64,000 nt of DNA from Typha latifolia (taxonomy: Eukaryota; Streptophyta; Magnoliopsida; Poales; Typhaceae), in assembly GCA_019914945.1 (NCBI GenBank), contig CM034099.1, forward strand, positions 16,146,704-16,210,703. The letters run 5' to 3'. Shown piece by piece: positions 37,649-54,898 of this stretch; position 1 is the stretch's first letter, and each line of letters starts with the position of its first letter. A program made the position numbers and the translations under genes. The notes beneath the pieces are model-generated. The model was not told where the DNA came from. It did not search any database and saw only the letters and a list, made by a program, of their open reading frames with translations.

Positions 37649-38779
37649 TTAGGATGGATACTCCTAAAAATTATTTTTGATATATAAAAATTAAAATATA
37701 GATCATTCAGAAAAAGAAAAAAGATAATAACCCTAGAATTATTGATGTGTGTGTGTGTATATATATATATATACAAGCTAGCAAAATGGAACTTGAGGGT
37801 ATCCAAAGAATAAAGAATAAGTTCTGCGTGTGATATCCACGCAACAATAAAAGTTTAGCTAATGGAAAACACGTAAGCCGATAGAACGGCTCAACCTTAG
37901 GTTAGGTGGGTATCCAAATAATTTGTGAACCATTCTGGCCCAATCGTTGAACCCAACCCAAACTAATAATGGGCTGCCGGCCAACTATGTTGGGTTGGAT
38001 CCACCACTTAATGCACTAGGATTAGGCCCAAGTCCGTAGGATTAATACAAGTCACAAGCGCCGGGAAGCTCAGATTAGGATTCATGGCGGGGCAACCGCT
38101 AAGAGATATAATTCGGATACGGATCAGATAGCGGTAAAATCATATCTATATCTATATTTTTCTTTGGATACGGATTGAGAATTTAATTATCAACTAAGCA
38201 TAACCATGGATATGAATAAGATGCCAGATAAATGTATAAGAATTTGTGATATAATTACTTAAATCTACGTGAAATTAGTAAATATATATAGAAACTATAT
38301 TAGAGATTCTATAAAGTATAAAAAGTTTTCTCTATTATTATTTTTTAATAGTTTAGACTAAATGATATGCTCAAGTATTGATTTAGATATTATTCTTCAA
38401 CTTACATCCGTATTTGCATAGACTATCGAGGTTTGAATACAAGTTCATATATTAAATTAAAAAATTATATATAAATTATGAAACATTTTCAACTCGCCAC
38501 GTATCTCCCATATCAGGTTGCCCTCACATGATTTCGCATAAAGGCCAAGAGGCTAACAACATACAATCGATATCGGATAAAACCAAAACAGCAAAAATAA
38601 AAGAGGGGCTTACAAGCCACAACAAATCCATCCATAATAAAATAATACGGATAGAGTTCCTAAATAAAAGTATTCAAAATAAAGATATAGTATAGGCAAA
38701 AATATAAACCTCTCATAAATATTATGATATAAGAAATTAATAGAAAATAAGCCTCACACACTACTAAGTGAAATTGTTA

Positions 38780-39240
38780 TGAGTTCCCACCACGATGTAA
38801 ATTAATTTACATTATATGTCAATGAATGATTCTAACACTCAGCAAATGGCACCATTACTAATAGGATAACACAAATAAAAATACACCTAATATGAAAAGC
38901 TCATAAATATCTAAATAGTTGATCATTAAGATATAAAGGTAACTCATGCACACATGTATTCATTAGCATTGCCTAACATATGTTATTTCTATCCACCCTC
39001 ACCACAGCTACTCAATATGCCTAACATTAGGCCCACCAATCATCATTCATACTTGTCTAATATAAATGTTTCCAAGGAAGGGTAAACTATAGCAATGAAT
39101 TGTCGGCCCATTAATCGGCAAATAGCTGATCAATTATCTGCCACTGTAAACTAATGACCTCAGTCATATACCCATTAGCATAAGTAAGCATTTTTTTGAT
39201 ATTATCCGTCTAAGCCCTCAGCTCAACATCATCTCACCAC
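38780..39240 (-). mobile_element. Degenerate LTR relative
   Basis: CACCAATCATCATTCATACT and the TAATATAAATG after it match the block near 8530-8565. The reverse complement (GGGTATATGACTGAGG..) resembles ATATGGGCTTACGAC of the LTR at 54899-56812. It is an old fragment with unclear limits. Adjacent 39240-39660 is GC-richer and may be more of the same or another element. Confidence 0.4.
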
Positions 39241-39659
39241 CTGTACGAAAATCATGGGTAGGCACAGTTTAGGGTGCAAAAGCTTCATGATGCCAATTGT
39301 GGCTCGTCTGGGGCCAGAGCGAGGGGCCCGACGATCCAACAAGTGTCAAGTAAGGCTTCCACTATTGAGCCATGCCTCACTCGAGATAGGGGAAGGGTTC
39401 TCACTTAAGGGCTGTTAGTCTAAGTATCGCTAGTCGACTGAAAAGATCCCACTATCCCACATGAGATGGCTTGGCTGCAACACCCCTTGTCGAGGCAACA
39501 ACACAAAGAATAAGAGAAGAATGGCTTGGCTACCATCTCGAGCTCGGATTTAGATAGGTCAAGCCTAATTATCACATCTACCAATAGGGAATAAAATCCT
39601 CCGTTGGGCAAGTGGGGAGAGGGTGAAAATGGACGAGGGTTGGCTCTCAAATTTTTTTC

Positions 39660-41490
39660 TCCAATGTGTTACAAATTCAGATATCAAGAAAGAAAGAAAA
39701 ATTTAAACTCACATACAACAAAACTTAGATTCATAATTGGATCATTTTGACTTAATTTGATCCATTTTCATCCCTACTATCGATCGATCATGTCTAGGTC
39801 TATTCGAACATACTAACAATTGTGCTTTAACACATCGGTAATTTATTCGTTTGTATCTAATGATCTTAACCAAGTCCGTTCTATATTCAGTTTTAACTAA
39901 TCGAGACTATCGATGTTCTTCTTGTTCTTTGTTTCCCACTAGACAATTTAATCCAAATTTGATGTATAATTGCAGTTATAATTTAATCCAATCATTTGAT
40001 GAATCTATTCCTCAATGATCTTCCAATTAAGTTGTATATCTTAGCCCATATAAACTATGGAAAAAAAGAAGAAGAAAATTATAGTTCATGCAATGACATT
40101 GACATAGAAGTTGCCATGTCCCTTTCAGTACCTTATTCCTGGTTGTAGGTTATATGTCACAATTTAACTACGTTATTTAATTCTGCTCTTTTGTGTGGCC
40201 AAAAGCGTAAGCTGCATGATCAAAGAAAACGATGACAGTGAACCAACCAAGCTTTCCAGACCATTGACAAAATATTGTGGTTGTGAGGTCCTTCTCAAGC
40301 TTTTATGTTCATTTGTTAGCACAAGAATTTTCTTTCCGTTTATAGATCATAAGTTTTTTGCAATTAATTTTAAGATTTTTCGCATACCACCGCCACCTTC
40401 GTTGTAAACCCATTGTGAAAATAGTTCGGATATAAAAGATTAAAATTATCATTTTTTAATAGAATAATTGATAAATTAAAATGATGTCAAGATAAGAGAT
40501 TTTTTAGTTTGAATCTAGCAAAGCAGAGAAGGAAGTCAATTAAAGCATGTATAGAAAACCTAAATTTACTTCAATCACTATAGTTTTAATTATATAGATT
40601 AAATTATAATTGTTATCTTATTAATATATTTAACTAAATTAAAATCTAATATAAAGATCCTCACAGAGACAAAATTATAAAGAATTAAATAAGTTTTCTA
40701 ACGCATCAAAAACAATTCCGATCAGAGATATTGAATATAATAAAAAGAATAATGATTTTAATCTGGATACAATCATAATAGAAAAAGTGACAAAAAATAA
40801 AATTATAAGAGATAAAGTGAATTTAATTAGGCATAACCACATAGGGGTAAAATATAATTCCTCTTAAGTATTTCTATCATCAATGGTTTTATACGCATAG
40901 TTATAACAGAATTTGATAGCGAATTAATTACCTATTTATCTTACTAATTTAAGAGAAAAAGAAGACCTAGTTTTCCAAAAGAAGAAAAAAAGAAGAAGAA
41001 AATCTAGAAAAACTCTTTGTTGAATCTCATACATCTCAACCCTAAATAAAAGCACGTGTTCTAGAACCATGCACACTTGGAAGTGCAAATGTTCCTTGTG
41101 CCAGTCTATTATTGATCGAAACTCGCAAGTTAATACAAGACTCACCCACCTTTCTATTCCAAAAGAAAAGAAAAGAAAATTAAAAAAGGAAAAAAAAAAC
41201 ATCCTCAATGCTCATCAATTATTTGGTTAGATCTCTAACACACACACACACACACACACACATCAATCATGATGAGCCAATGATGAGCATTTCACTCTGC
41301 ACGTGCCCCCACTTCTGGATTATTTACATTAAACCCCACAACCAAACCTTTCATTAGATAATTTAACTAATTTAAGTAGCCACCCCCCATCATTAGTTCA
41401 TTACTGGTACTCCAATAAAGTATACAGTTAAATTTAAAGAGAGGGGAATAAAGGAAATAAAAGGGTCAGATACTCTGCCGACACTTCCAT
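39660..41490. other. AT-rich intergenic DNA
   Basis: No supported gene. An (AC)n microsatellite lies at 41239-41262. The final ~150 bases probably include the promoter of the CC/LEA-2-like gene. Confidence 0.5.
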
Positions 41491-41654
41491 ATCTCAAGCC
41501 ACTGGAATTCCACAGCCTGGGTCACGACAAAACCTTGTTCCATATCGGCTGTTCTTTTCCAAACAGCAGACAGAGTTCGTCTGCTCTATTATACGCCAGC
41601 CACGGGTCCAACCAGAGACGGACAAGAATTCGCTCGTACGCTAACAGCAAACAG

Positions 41655-41659
<5 letters not shown>

Positions 41660-41694
<35 letters not shown>
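41660..41694. repeat. (CT)n in the 5' leader of the LEA-2 gene
   Basis: A CT run inside the probable first non-coding exon. CT-rich leaders are common in plant genes and may act as promoter-proximal GAGA-type elements. Confidence 0.85.
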
Positions 41695-41696
<2 letters not shown>

Positions 41697-41808
41697 AATT
41701 CTTATAGCAGAGGTGTCTCTGGCATTGCTCTCTTCCACTTCCACTGCGGCTCGATTGGGAAACGTTCCCATTCCCTTATCCCGAGGGAGTAAAGCTCGAA
41801 TCTTTGAG

Positions 41809-42134
41809 GTAAAATCTCTCTCTTCTCTTTTGTTGCTAAGATCTTAGCATTTAATGATGTTCTATTGATTTTCGATTGAGAGGAGAGTCGTACAATGGCA
41901 TAAGCCTCTCAATTCCCAGTCTCCCTTGAGAAATTTCGATCCGATTCCTTACGGTTCTAAGGCTTTTGTGTCTTAATTCGATAAAACCATCTTGATTAAT
42001 CTTTTTGTGAAACGTAAATCTGCAAAAAGTTGTGACTTTGACGTGATCCGGATGAATTGTGCGTAATTATGCATTCCTTTCGCTATCTCCTGCTTATAGT
42101 TGAGGTCTCTGAAGGTTTCATCATTGTCTTGCAG
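41809..42134 (+). other. Probable 5' UTR intron of the LEA-2 gene
   Basis: The donor CTTTGAG|GTAAAATC and acceptor TTGTCTTGCAG|CACG frame a 326-base intron that ends 28 bases before the start codon. The sites are strong, but expression data are needed to prove splicing. Confidence 0.6.
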
Positions 42135-42162
42135 CACGATTTGAGGTAAAATCTCGATCGAC

Positions 42163-44535
42163 ATGATGCACGCAAAGTCCGAGTCCGATGTCACCAGCTT
42201 GGCGGAGTCGTCGCCGCCGCGGTCCCCGAAGCGGCCGGTCTATTACGTGCAGAGCCCGTCTCGGGACTCGCAGGACGGCGACAAGTCGTCGACGATGCAG
42301 GCGACACCCGTTTACAATAGCCCCATGGAGTCCCCCTCGCATCCCTCCTTCGGGCGCCACTCGAGGACCTCGTCGGCGAGCCGGTTCTCTGGGAACTTAC
42401 GGTCCTCGTCGGCCCGGAAGGCGAACCGGAAGCAGGTGAACGACAAAGGATGGCCGGAGTGTAATGTGATCCAGGAGGAGGGTTCTTATGATGATCTTGA
42501 TCAAGATAGGGGGCTCTCACGGCGGTGCCAGATTGCGTTGGCGTTCCTCAGCTTTGTTATGCTGTTCACTGTCTTCTGTCTCATCATTTGGGGCGCGGCC
42601 CGGCCTTACAAGCCAGATGTTATTGTCAAGGTATAATCACAAGTTACAATTATTGCGATTCACTCATTGGTAATTAAGAAGTTTGAGCAGCACTTCATTA
42701 AGATTCATAATTTTTATGTTACTATTATTCATCATTGGATTAGATGAAAATTTCTCATAGAGACCAAAGTTCTCGCCAGTTTTTCTTTTTTAGTTAATAA
42801 GCTTTTTTATTGATTCCAAATTACTGAGTGAGTTCCTTCTAAAGTGAATGCAAATGGTAAGTTCTTAATCACTAAAGTTCTCTTTTCTTGCTAATTTTTA
42901 ACCAGTTTTATCCATGTTTATACTCAATTTAAGAAGATCGACCCATGTATTCCTGGACCAGCGACGGAGAATCTTTGATTCTTTTACTGTTCCTTTTTGT
43001 TTTAGTGACAACATTCTTGGTTAATTAAGCCTCTGCAATATTTTCTTCCACCTCAAATTGTTACGTTTTTGGGACAAAGCTTTATGTTTGGTCGTGCTAA
43101 TCTGAGCCGTGTTATAGTTGTATTTGGTAGATGAAATTCCTGTGTATAATTTATTGTATTTCCAAATAAATACAAGGGGATGTGACTACCAAAAGAACCT
43201 CTTATATTAAGTTTAAGCATAATTACATTATGTCCAACATGCCATTCTCTTGTCTTTTAAATTCTTGTACTTGTAGTTAATTCCTTCTAATAAAGCATTC
43301 TATTGGCATAGAGTCTGGCTATGGATGACTTTTATGCTGGAGAGGGAACAGATGCTACTGGAGTCCCAACTAAGATGGTTACAGTGAACTGCTCTCTGAA
43401 GATAAATGTGCACAACCCGGCTACGATGTTTGGCATTCATGTTACTTCGAGCCGTATTAGTCTCATGTACTCAGAAATCACTATTGCTACTGGCGAGGTA
43501 ATTTTCTTCTTCATAGTGAATTCCATTTACCTTTACTTCTTTAGTTGAGAATCTATTCAATACCTGAATCTGATTTGCCTCTTCATTCTTTTACCAAGCA
43601 TAAGAAAGAGCAAACTAATAGGAGTGACCAGTTTATGCACTATCACCAAGGTCAGCACTTCCTGAATGGACAAGTTCATTCTGAAAATTTCGTGACATTA
43701 TTTTCAGATTAGCTCACCGTTGGACACTAGATGTTGTTTCCAAAACTATCTGCAAAGTTAAATGTGGGATGTGGCTACCCTTTGTCGTCAGTACTTGTGC
43801 TTACAATCTGGAAATTATTGCTGCATGTTAAAAATCTGCTTGTTTATCGGGATTTAGTCATTTTTATCGTATAGATCTATCGTGGACTGAATATTGAAAT
43901 AAAGGGCATGCTACCTGCATCAAATAAAACTTCTTTTCTTTGCGCTGATTTTTTTTTTCAACTTCTAGTTTAAGTTCCTTTTATCTGGCTTGTTCAGCTA
44001 AATCTCTGCAGAGCATAACTGCTAATCACCTTAGGTGAAAGCTGATTCTAAAGCTTATGCAGCTCTCACTGTATTAGTGTGTTGTGTTCTTTTTTAAGAA
44101 GATTGTGCTAATGCATTGTGGTAGTTGCATAACTCCACCTTCTTATTTTTCGTCGACTCTGCATCGTTGGTTACTATCAATAATGAATACACAAAATAAA
44201 GAGAAAGAAACTCGAATACTAATATCTTTCTATTTCTTTTCTCCATCTGATTGTAGTTGACTAAGTACTACCAACCAAGAAAGAGCCACCGGACTGTCAC
44301 AGTGGTTTTACATGGCGAAAAGGTTCCTCTTTATGGGGCTGGGGCAGGGTTGGCTCTCTCTAGCACCGGCGGTGCAGTCCCGTTGACTCTGGACTTCATG
44401 ATCGCTTCTCGAGGATATGTTGTTGGGAAGCTCGTGCGGGTGACACATCGGAAGTACATCTCATGCCCGCTTGTAGTCGATTCCAAGAAGACGAAACCAA
44501 TCAAGTTCTCACAGAAGTCATGCACCTACATTTGA
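42163..44535 (+). CDS. LEA-2 membrane protein, Companion-of-Cellulose-synthase (CC)-like
   Basis: Three exons in phase: 42163-42630, 43312-43497 and 44257-44535 (933 nt, 310 aa). Residues 1-~120 are a Ser/Arg-rich cytosolic tail with the diagnostic RPVYYVQSPSRDSQDGDK motif near residues 24-41. One transmembrane helix follows (~122-145, CQIALAFLSFVMLFTVFCLI). The rest is an LEA-2 beta-sandwich, outside the cytosol (MFGIHVTSSRISLMYSEI, KSHRTVTVVLHGEKVPLYGA). This architecture matches Arabidopsis CC1/CC2 and their shorter paralogues; CC1/CC2 link cellulose synthase complexes to microtubules. It lacks the Pro-rich loop that I recall in CC1/CC2, so it may be nearer the short paralogues. The second Met (42166) is equally possible as start. 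Exon 1 is much GC-richer than the flanks. Confidence 0.88.
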
Positions 44536-45129
44536 GTTTCTGGGGCTACTAATTAGCTTTCCATTTACTTAAAGCTGAGCATGGTTTTTCTTGGTCCTTT
44601 CCATAGCATTTGTGGTAGTTATATTTGTTGAACGGAGAAGTTACCTATTTGATCAATTGTTTAATATGTAGCTTGCTGTTAATATCTTCTTTTGTACCGA
44701 TTACTGTTTGTGAATCATTAGTGTGGCAAAGTACAAGATTCTGGTTCTGTTGGCTGTGGAAATGATACAAGCATTGCATAGCTACAAGATCTGCAGTTAG
44801 TCTCTACTTCTACTTGTTTGTGGATTTCTACAAGGTTTCAGCAAGAGGTCAGTGAAAGCTAATCAATTTCTCCTGAGTCTCACTGGAGAAAGTATCCAAA
44901 TCACCTGACAGTATTCCAGAGATATTCTAACTATACTGACCAATTGTAATATTCGACAAACAGGGAAGAGCATGCAATTGAGATTGATTAATTCATAAGG
45001 GGAGAGTAGTAGAGTGAGCTTTAAGTAGTCTAATTTTAGGCATGTAATTTACTGGTAATGCAGTGAAATTATTAAGCCCAACGAATTCTCGTTGAGGAAT
45101 AATCTCCAATAAAGATTGATTACAACTAA
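44536..45129. other. Convergent 3' interval
   Basis: Just under 600 bases separate the LEA-2 stop from the hyccin stop on the opposite strand. It should contain both 3' UTRs; no other feature was seen. Confidence 0.6.
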
Positions 45130-46095
45130 TCACATATGAACCGTGGGAGTCCCTGCTTCCGAGCCATCACCAAGCGCTGCCTCCCAGACCATCTCTTCTT
45201 CCACCATCTGCCCCAATCTGAGAAGGCTCCTGCTCGCCAAAATGGCTTGTGGCTCCACGTCCTTCGCCGCCCTCTCGTGGAGGCACCGCGCCGCTCTCGT
45301 CGCCGCCGCCTTGAGCGCCTCGGAGCTCGTCGGACCCAAAATGCAATGCCCAACGACCCTAAGTATCGGTTGGAACAACTCCCATGGCAAAGGAATTCTT
45401 CCTCCCTTCGAGACTTTCGCGTCTTGGCCCGCCCAGACCACGCAGAACTCGACGAATTCCAACTTTGATGAGGTGGGCATGTGGGCAATCTTGCCGTAAT
45501 ATAATTCCAACGCGACCCCAACGATTTTGGCTCGTTTGGTGGATCGAACGGTGCCATGGGGCTCAAGAACAGGGGAGAAGATGGCGATGTCTAGGTCCAC
45601 CGGCTTGTTCTTGGTCGACGCCTTAGCCTCGTGGTAGAGACTTGCGTTGGTGAGACTTGGGAGGATTATGGTGCATGGATTGCCGGCTCGGGCCACAGTC
45701 TCGTGCGCGTAGAGGGCTAAGAGCACGGCCTCGAAGCCGGCGACCGGCTCGGGGGAGCCAGCGCGGGAGAAGTAGACGCCGACGAGAGTGGGGATGAACT
45801 TTAGGACGACGAGTTGGAGCTCCGGGACGGTGGATTGGAAGGTGTCGTAGAGCCAGCGGCAAAGGTTGTTGCCGCCAGCGCTAGAGCCAGGGGCGCGGAG
45901 GCGGAGGGTGATGCTAAGGGCGATGGTCTCGTCGTGGAGGAGGGAGGAGGCGGGGTCCTCGGAGAAGGCGAGGGAGTCGGGGAGAGGACCGAGGACGAGG
46001 CCGAGGGCGTGAACGGCGGCCGCGGCGCGGTGGATGGACTGCCAGAAGGAGGTGCACTCCGACGGGCCGGGGGAACTCGACATGGATGCGTGCAT
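45130..46095 (-). CDS. Hyccin (PI4-kinase complex subunit)
   Basis: A single uninterrupted minus-strand exon of 966 bases (321 aa). The plant hyccin pattern is clear: FWQSIHRAAAAVHALGLVLG near the start, SSLLHDETIALSITLRLRAP, LCRWLYDTFQSTVPELQLVV, LKFIPTLVGVYFSRAG, GFEAVLLALYAHETVARAGN and ILASRSLLRL near the end. Hyccin is a helical scaffold. In Arabidopsis, HYC with NPG and EFOP proteins holds PI4-kinase alpha 1 at the plasma membrane to make PI4P. Translation may start at Met1 or Met5, both in frame. The gene is intronless and strongly GC-rich (alanine and arginine codons ending in G or C), in sharp contrast with its AT-rich surroundings. Antisense frames here are shadows. Confidence 0.93.
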   Translation of the reverse strand: MHASMSSSPGPSECTSFWQSIHRAAAAVHALGLVLGPLPDSLAFSEDPASSLLHDETIALSITLRLRAPGSSAGGNNLCRWLYDTFQSTVPELQLVVLKFIPTLVGVYFSRAGSPEPVAGFEAVLLALYAHETVARAGNPCTIILPSLTNASLYHEAKASTKNKPVDLDIAIFSPVLEPHGTVRSTKRAKIVGVALELYYGKIAHMPTSSKLEFVEFCVVWAGQDAKVSKGGRIPLPWELFQPILRVVGHCILGPTSSEALKAAATRAARCLHERAAKDVEPQAILASRSLLRLGQMVEEEMVWEAALGDGSEAGTPTVHM

Positions 46096-46199
46096 GCATG
46101 GATGTGCAAGGTTAGACGTGGGGATGGAGAATAAGGAGAAGGGATTGGAGAGAGAGAAAGAGAGAGAGGAGGAATGGGCGGAGGACCGATAGTATACTG

Positions 46200-47690
46200 T
46201 GCGTTAACACATAGATTACGCGCATCCGGATAAAATCTATAATTTTTTTTTCAGATACAAATGATCAACTAGCACTAAAAGTTAGCCCATAATTGAGTAA
46301 TCTTATATATTTTTTTTAATTTCAAGAGCCCATATGTTATTAGATAATGTGATATGCCCATATAAAACACTTACTTGGGCCTCGTTTACTTTGAATTCAG
46401 GAATCTCTAACTAAACTTTCTTTTTTATATCTAACCAAATTTATTTTCTAAAAAACTAAAATTAAAATATAAGACTAATTAATTAAGTTTGGGACTTAGC
46501 TTGAAACCAAACAAAGCCTAAGTTTTTAAGTAATGGATGAGTTACAGCACAGACGAAATTGGAGAAATACTTTGGAGGGATACTAAGGCACCTTATTTTG
46601 CTCACCTTATGGTTACATCTAGAATAATCATCCCAATCTTACCACTGTTAATTTATTATGCATGTGAAAAGTCTTAACTGTTACATTAGCTTGGGATATT
46701 TGCAGTGTTCATGAAGTCATTCTTCAATACTATTCAAGGAAGAGATCAATTGGTAGCTTTTTTTTATGCGGCTGTGTACTTTGACAGCTCACAAATGAGC
46801 CACACTTTTTCTCAAGGCATGTTTAACTTTGATTGAAAGGCCACTCTCCTCAAATCTAAGGACTCAGTTTATTTTACTCCTTTCGTTTTAGAAATAAATT
46901 TTTTTTAAATACATTTTATTATTCTAAAATAACAGCTAAATATTATAACAATTCTATTCTAAAATATCAAACTTAAATTAATTAGATTCAATTCAAACTT
47001 ATTTCAAACTCGAGTCTATTTCAAGCCAAATTAAAGCCTGAATAAGCTTAATTTGCATCTGGAAAGAATTGAACTTGAATTAAATGTTACATATATAAGT
47101 GGAATCTTATTAAAGCAAGCTTGATTGAGATGCCTGTGCAGACATTATCTTATCTATCGATAGTAATAGCTATGAGATGAAGAAAGATCACATCATCTTG
47201 GTCAACTTGTATGAAACTTTTGATAATTTAACTGGTATGCAGAAAATGTAACACGTTTGGTAATATCAATTTATGATCTTTATAAGTGCACATTTATATT
47301 GGTTGTGATCAGATGTGTTAGCTACTCCGCACTCGGTCCTTTGGAGCTGGCAATCAACTAATCCCTGTGAGATGGATTAAAATAAGCATCAAACACCCAA
47401 TATTTCTCTTTAGTGTTCATTTTGTCACAGATCTGTTACAACTGAATCACCTGACATATCCTAGTTTGGCTCTCTCTAAATGAGAATAGGAAATCAACCA
47501 AGAACCTCAGAAATTTCTTTCCCATTGAGATGTTTGAAGTACAATAACCAACATCTGTTTTTAAGCTTAAAGAGGTGATCTGGCAGAAACCTAAACACAA
47601 AATTGTTTCTCCATCTCCATCCTTTACAAAAAAAAAAGAAAAAAAGAAGATAATTTAGAGGGTTGGGAATAACAATATTGGTACTTTGCC
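46200..47690. other. Intergenic region with a possible MITE
   Basis: CTCCTTTCGTTTTAGAAATA (46877-46896) looks like the end of a Stowaway-type MITE, but no matching inverted end was found. The remainder is AT-rich; the 3' UTR of the signal peptidase gene should lie at the right. Confidence 0.35.
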
Positions 47691-53159
<5,469 letters not shown>

Positions 53160-53229
53160 TGTTGGCTTCTTCTTGGTCTTCTCCCTCCCTCCCTCCCTCC
53201 CAAAGAAGAAAGATAAGCTAAGAGAAAGG

Positions 53230-54898
53230 CGCTGAGTTTTGAGTCCCTTGGGACAAAATACACTGTTAAAAAGTTTAGAGCTTTTTTCCTCTCTTTTTTA
53301 CTTATTTGCCACTATAATTTTTCAAATGAGGTTAGGAAAAGCTACATTTTACCCGCACATAGCTTGATCTAAATTTACTCTCTTTTTTTTATCATTTTCA
53401 TATTTTAATTTGTTTTATTTTAGTCCTTATAAATATATTCAAACTGAAATTATTTATTTTTCTCATCATATTTGACTAATCCTATATATTAAATTTAAAA
53501 TTAGACAAGTAAATTAATCAAATAAATAAAAAAATTTAATTTTAATTTGAATGTAATTATGCGAATATGAGCACATAAATAAAACTATAAAAAGAGTAAA
53601 ATAAATTTAAACCCAACTATAAGAAATAAAATATAATTTCTTCGCTATATTATCTTTATCTCTTTCGAGCGATTTTGCTCGATAAATTTGAGATAATTTT
53701 GATATAGCCATTTTTTTTCTATTTCATTTTTTTTCGTTATAAATCACTTAATCTCTTACCAGCATTTATGAAAATAAACTTGTCATTGTTATCTTCATTA
53801 ATCTATGTGAGTTCATAAACCTATCAGTTAATCATCTTTCCTTTTTATTTGATGTAATTTGATATACAAATATTTACCTAAATTTATATAGAACAAAATA
53901 TATTTTTCAGAAATTATCAATAAAATACACATTTAATTTTCAATTTTATCACCCAAATTTCTTTACTCCATTTTATTTTCCAACTTTGAGCTCGTTAAAT
54001 AGTAAAAGAAAATCTTAATATGCATTTAATATAATCTGACTTCTTTAATAAATTTTTGCCTTAGAAAGATGGCGTATAATAATAAATGTTTGCACTCTCT
54101 CATTTATTAATATAACCCGTAAAATAATTATGAATTACCTTATGTTATTAGTCTGACCTATTTTAAACAGTATTATTATATCACTTTTGTCTCGAGAAAC
54201 GTGGATAATAATAAATATTTGCTGACTAACACCAACTAAGAATTACGTAAATTAAGTAAACTTACACCAATACAAACTAGAACTAAGTAAAATAATTAGG
54301 AAATTTACAAAAAATATAAGTGTTCAATACTTAATAAAATTAAAATATAAATATTTTATAACTATGAATTACGTAATAAAAGTGTGAAACTTATAAAAAT
54401 ATAAATATTCAATTAGTATGAATTATGTAATAAAAAAATTGTAAATATAACTATAACCATATTTGGATCATCAAATTTGAGAAGATATAAATCAACTATT
54501 AAGTTTCCAAAATCATTTACTTGTGTCTAATTTAAGAGAATTTATCTTTTTAAACTCATCCAGTACAAACATTTAGACATTGTTAAAAGTAATTCACACT
54601 AGGTATTAGTGTTGATTAAATGAGTTTTTATAAGTTTGAATTATTAGAAATTTCATGTATTTGACATGAATTTTTTTATAAACTTTGAGCTAAGTTTTAA
54701 GTGTGGCATACATATTATTAATAATAGTTTAATGGTGAAATTAATTTAGCTTAAAGAGTATTTTATTATCATATATTCACTTAGTCAAATTCATAAAAAG
54801 GATTAGCTCTAAAGTGGGTATCATGGCAATAGAAAATAAAGAGAAATGAGTTTAGAAATATTAGTATGATATATAAGTGACAAATTTTTGTGGACTTT
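53230..54898. other. AT-rich upstream region of the Plsp1 gene
   Basis: No gene, RNA or strong repeat signature seen; very AT-rich. The first ~100 bases, including CCCT repeats at 53187-53200, probably belong to the 5' leader and promoter. Confidence 0.5.

Noticed and set aside
42121..42520. Arg/Pro-rich frames overlapping LEA-2 exon 1
   Set aside because: They are GC-driven shadows of a well-supported exon.
45126..46134. Several frames on both strands at the hyccin locus
   Set aside because: GC-rich shadows; only the 321-codon minus frame carries family motifs.
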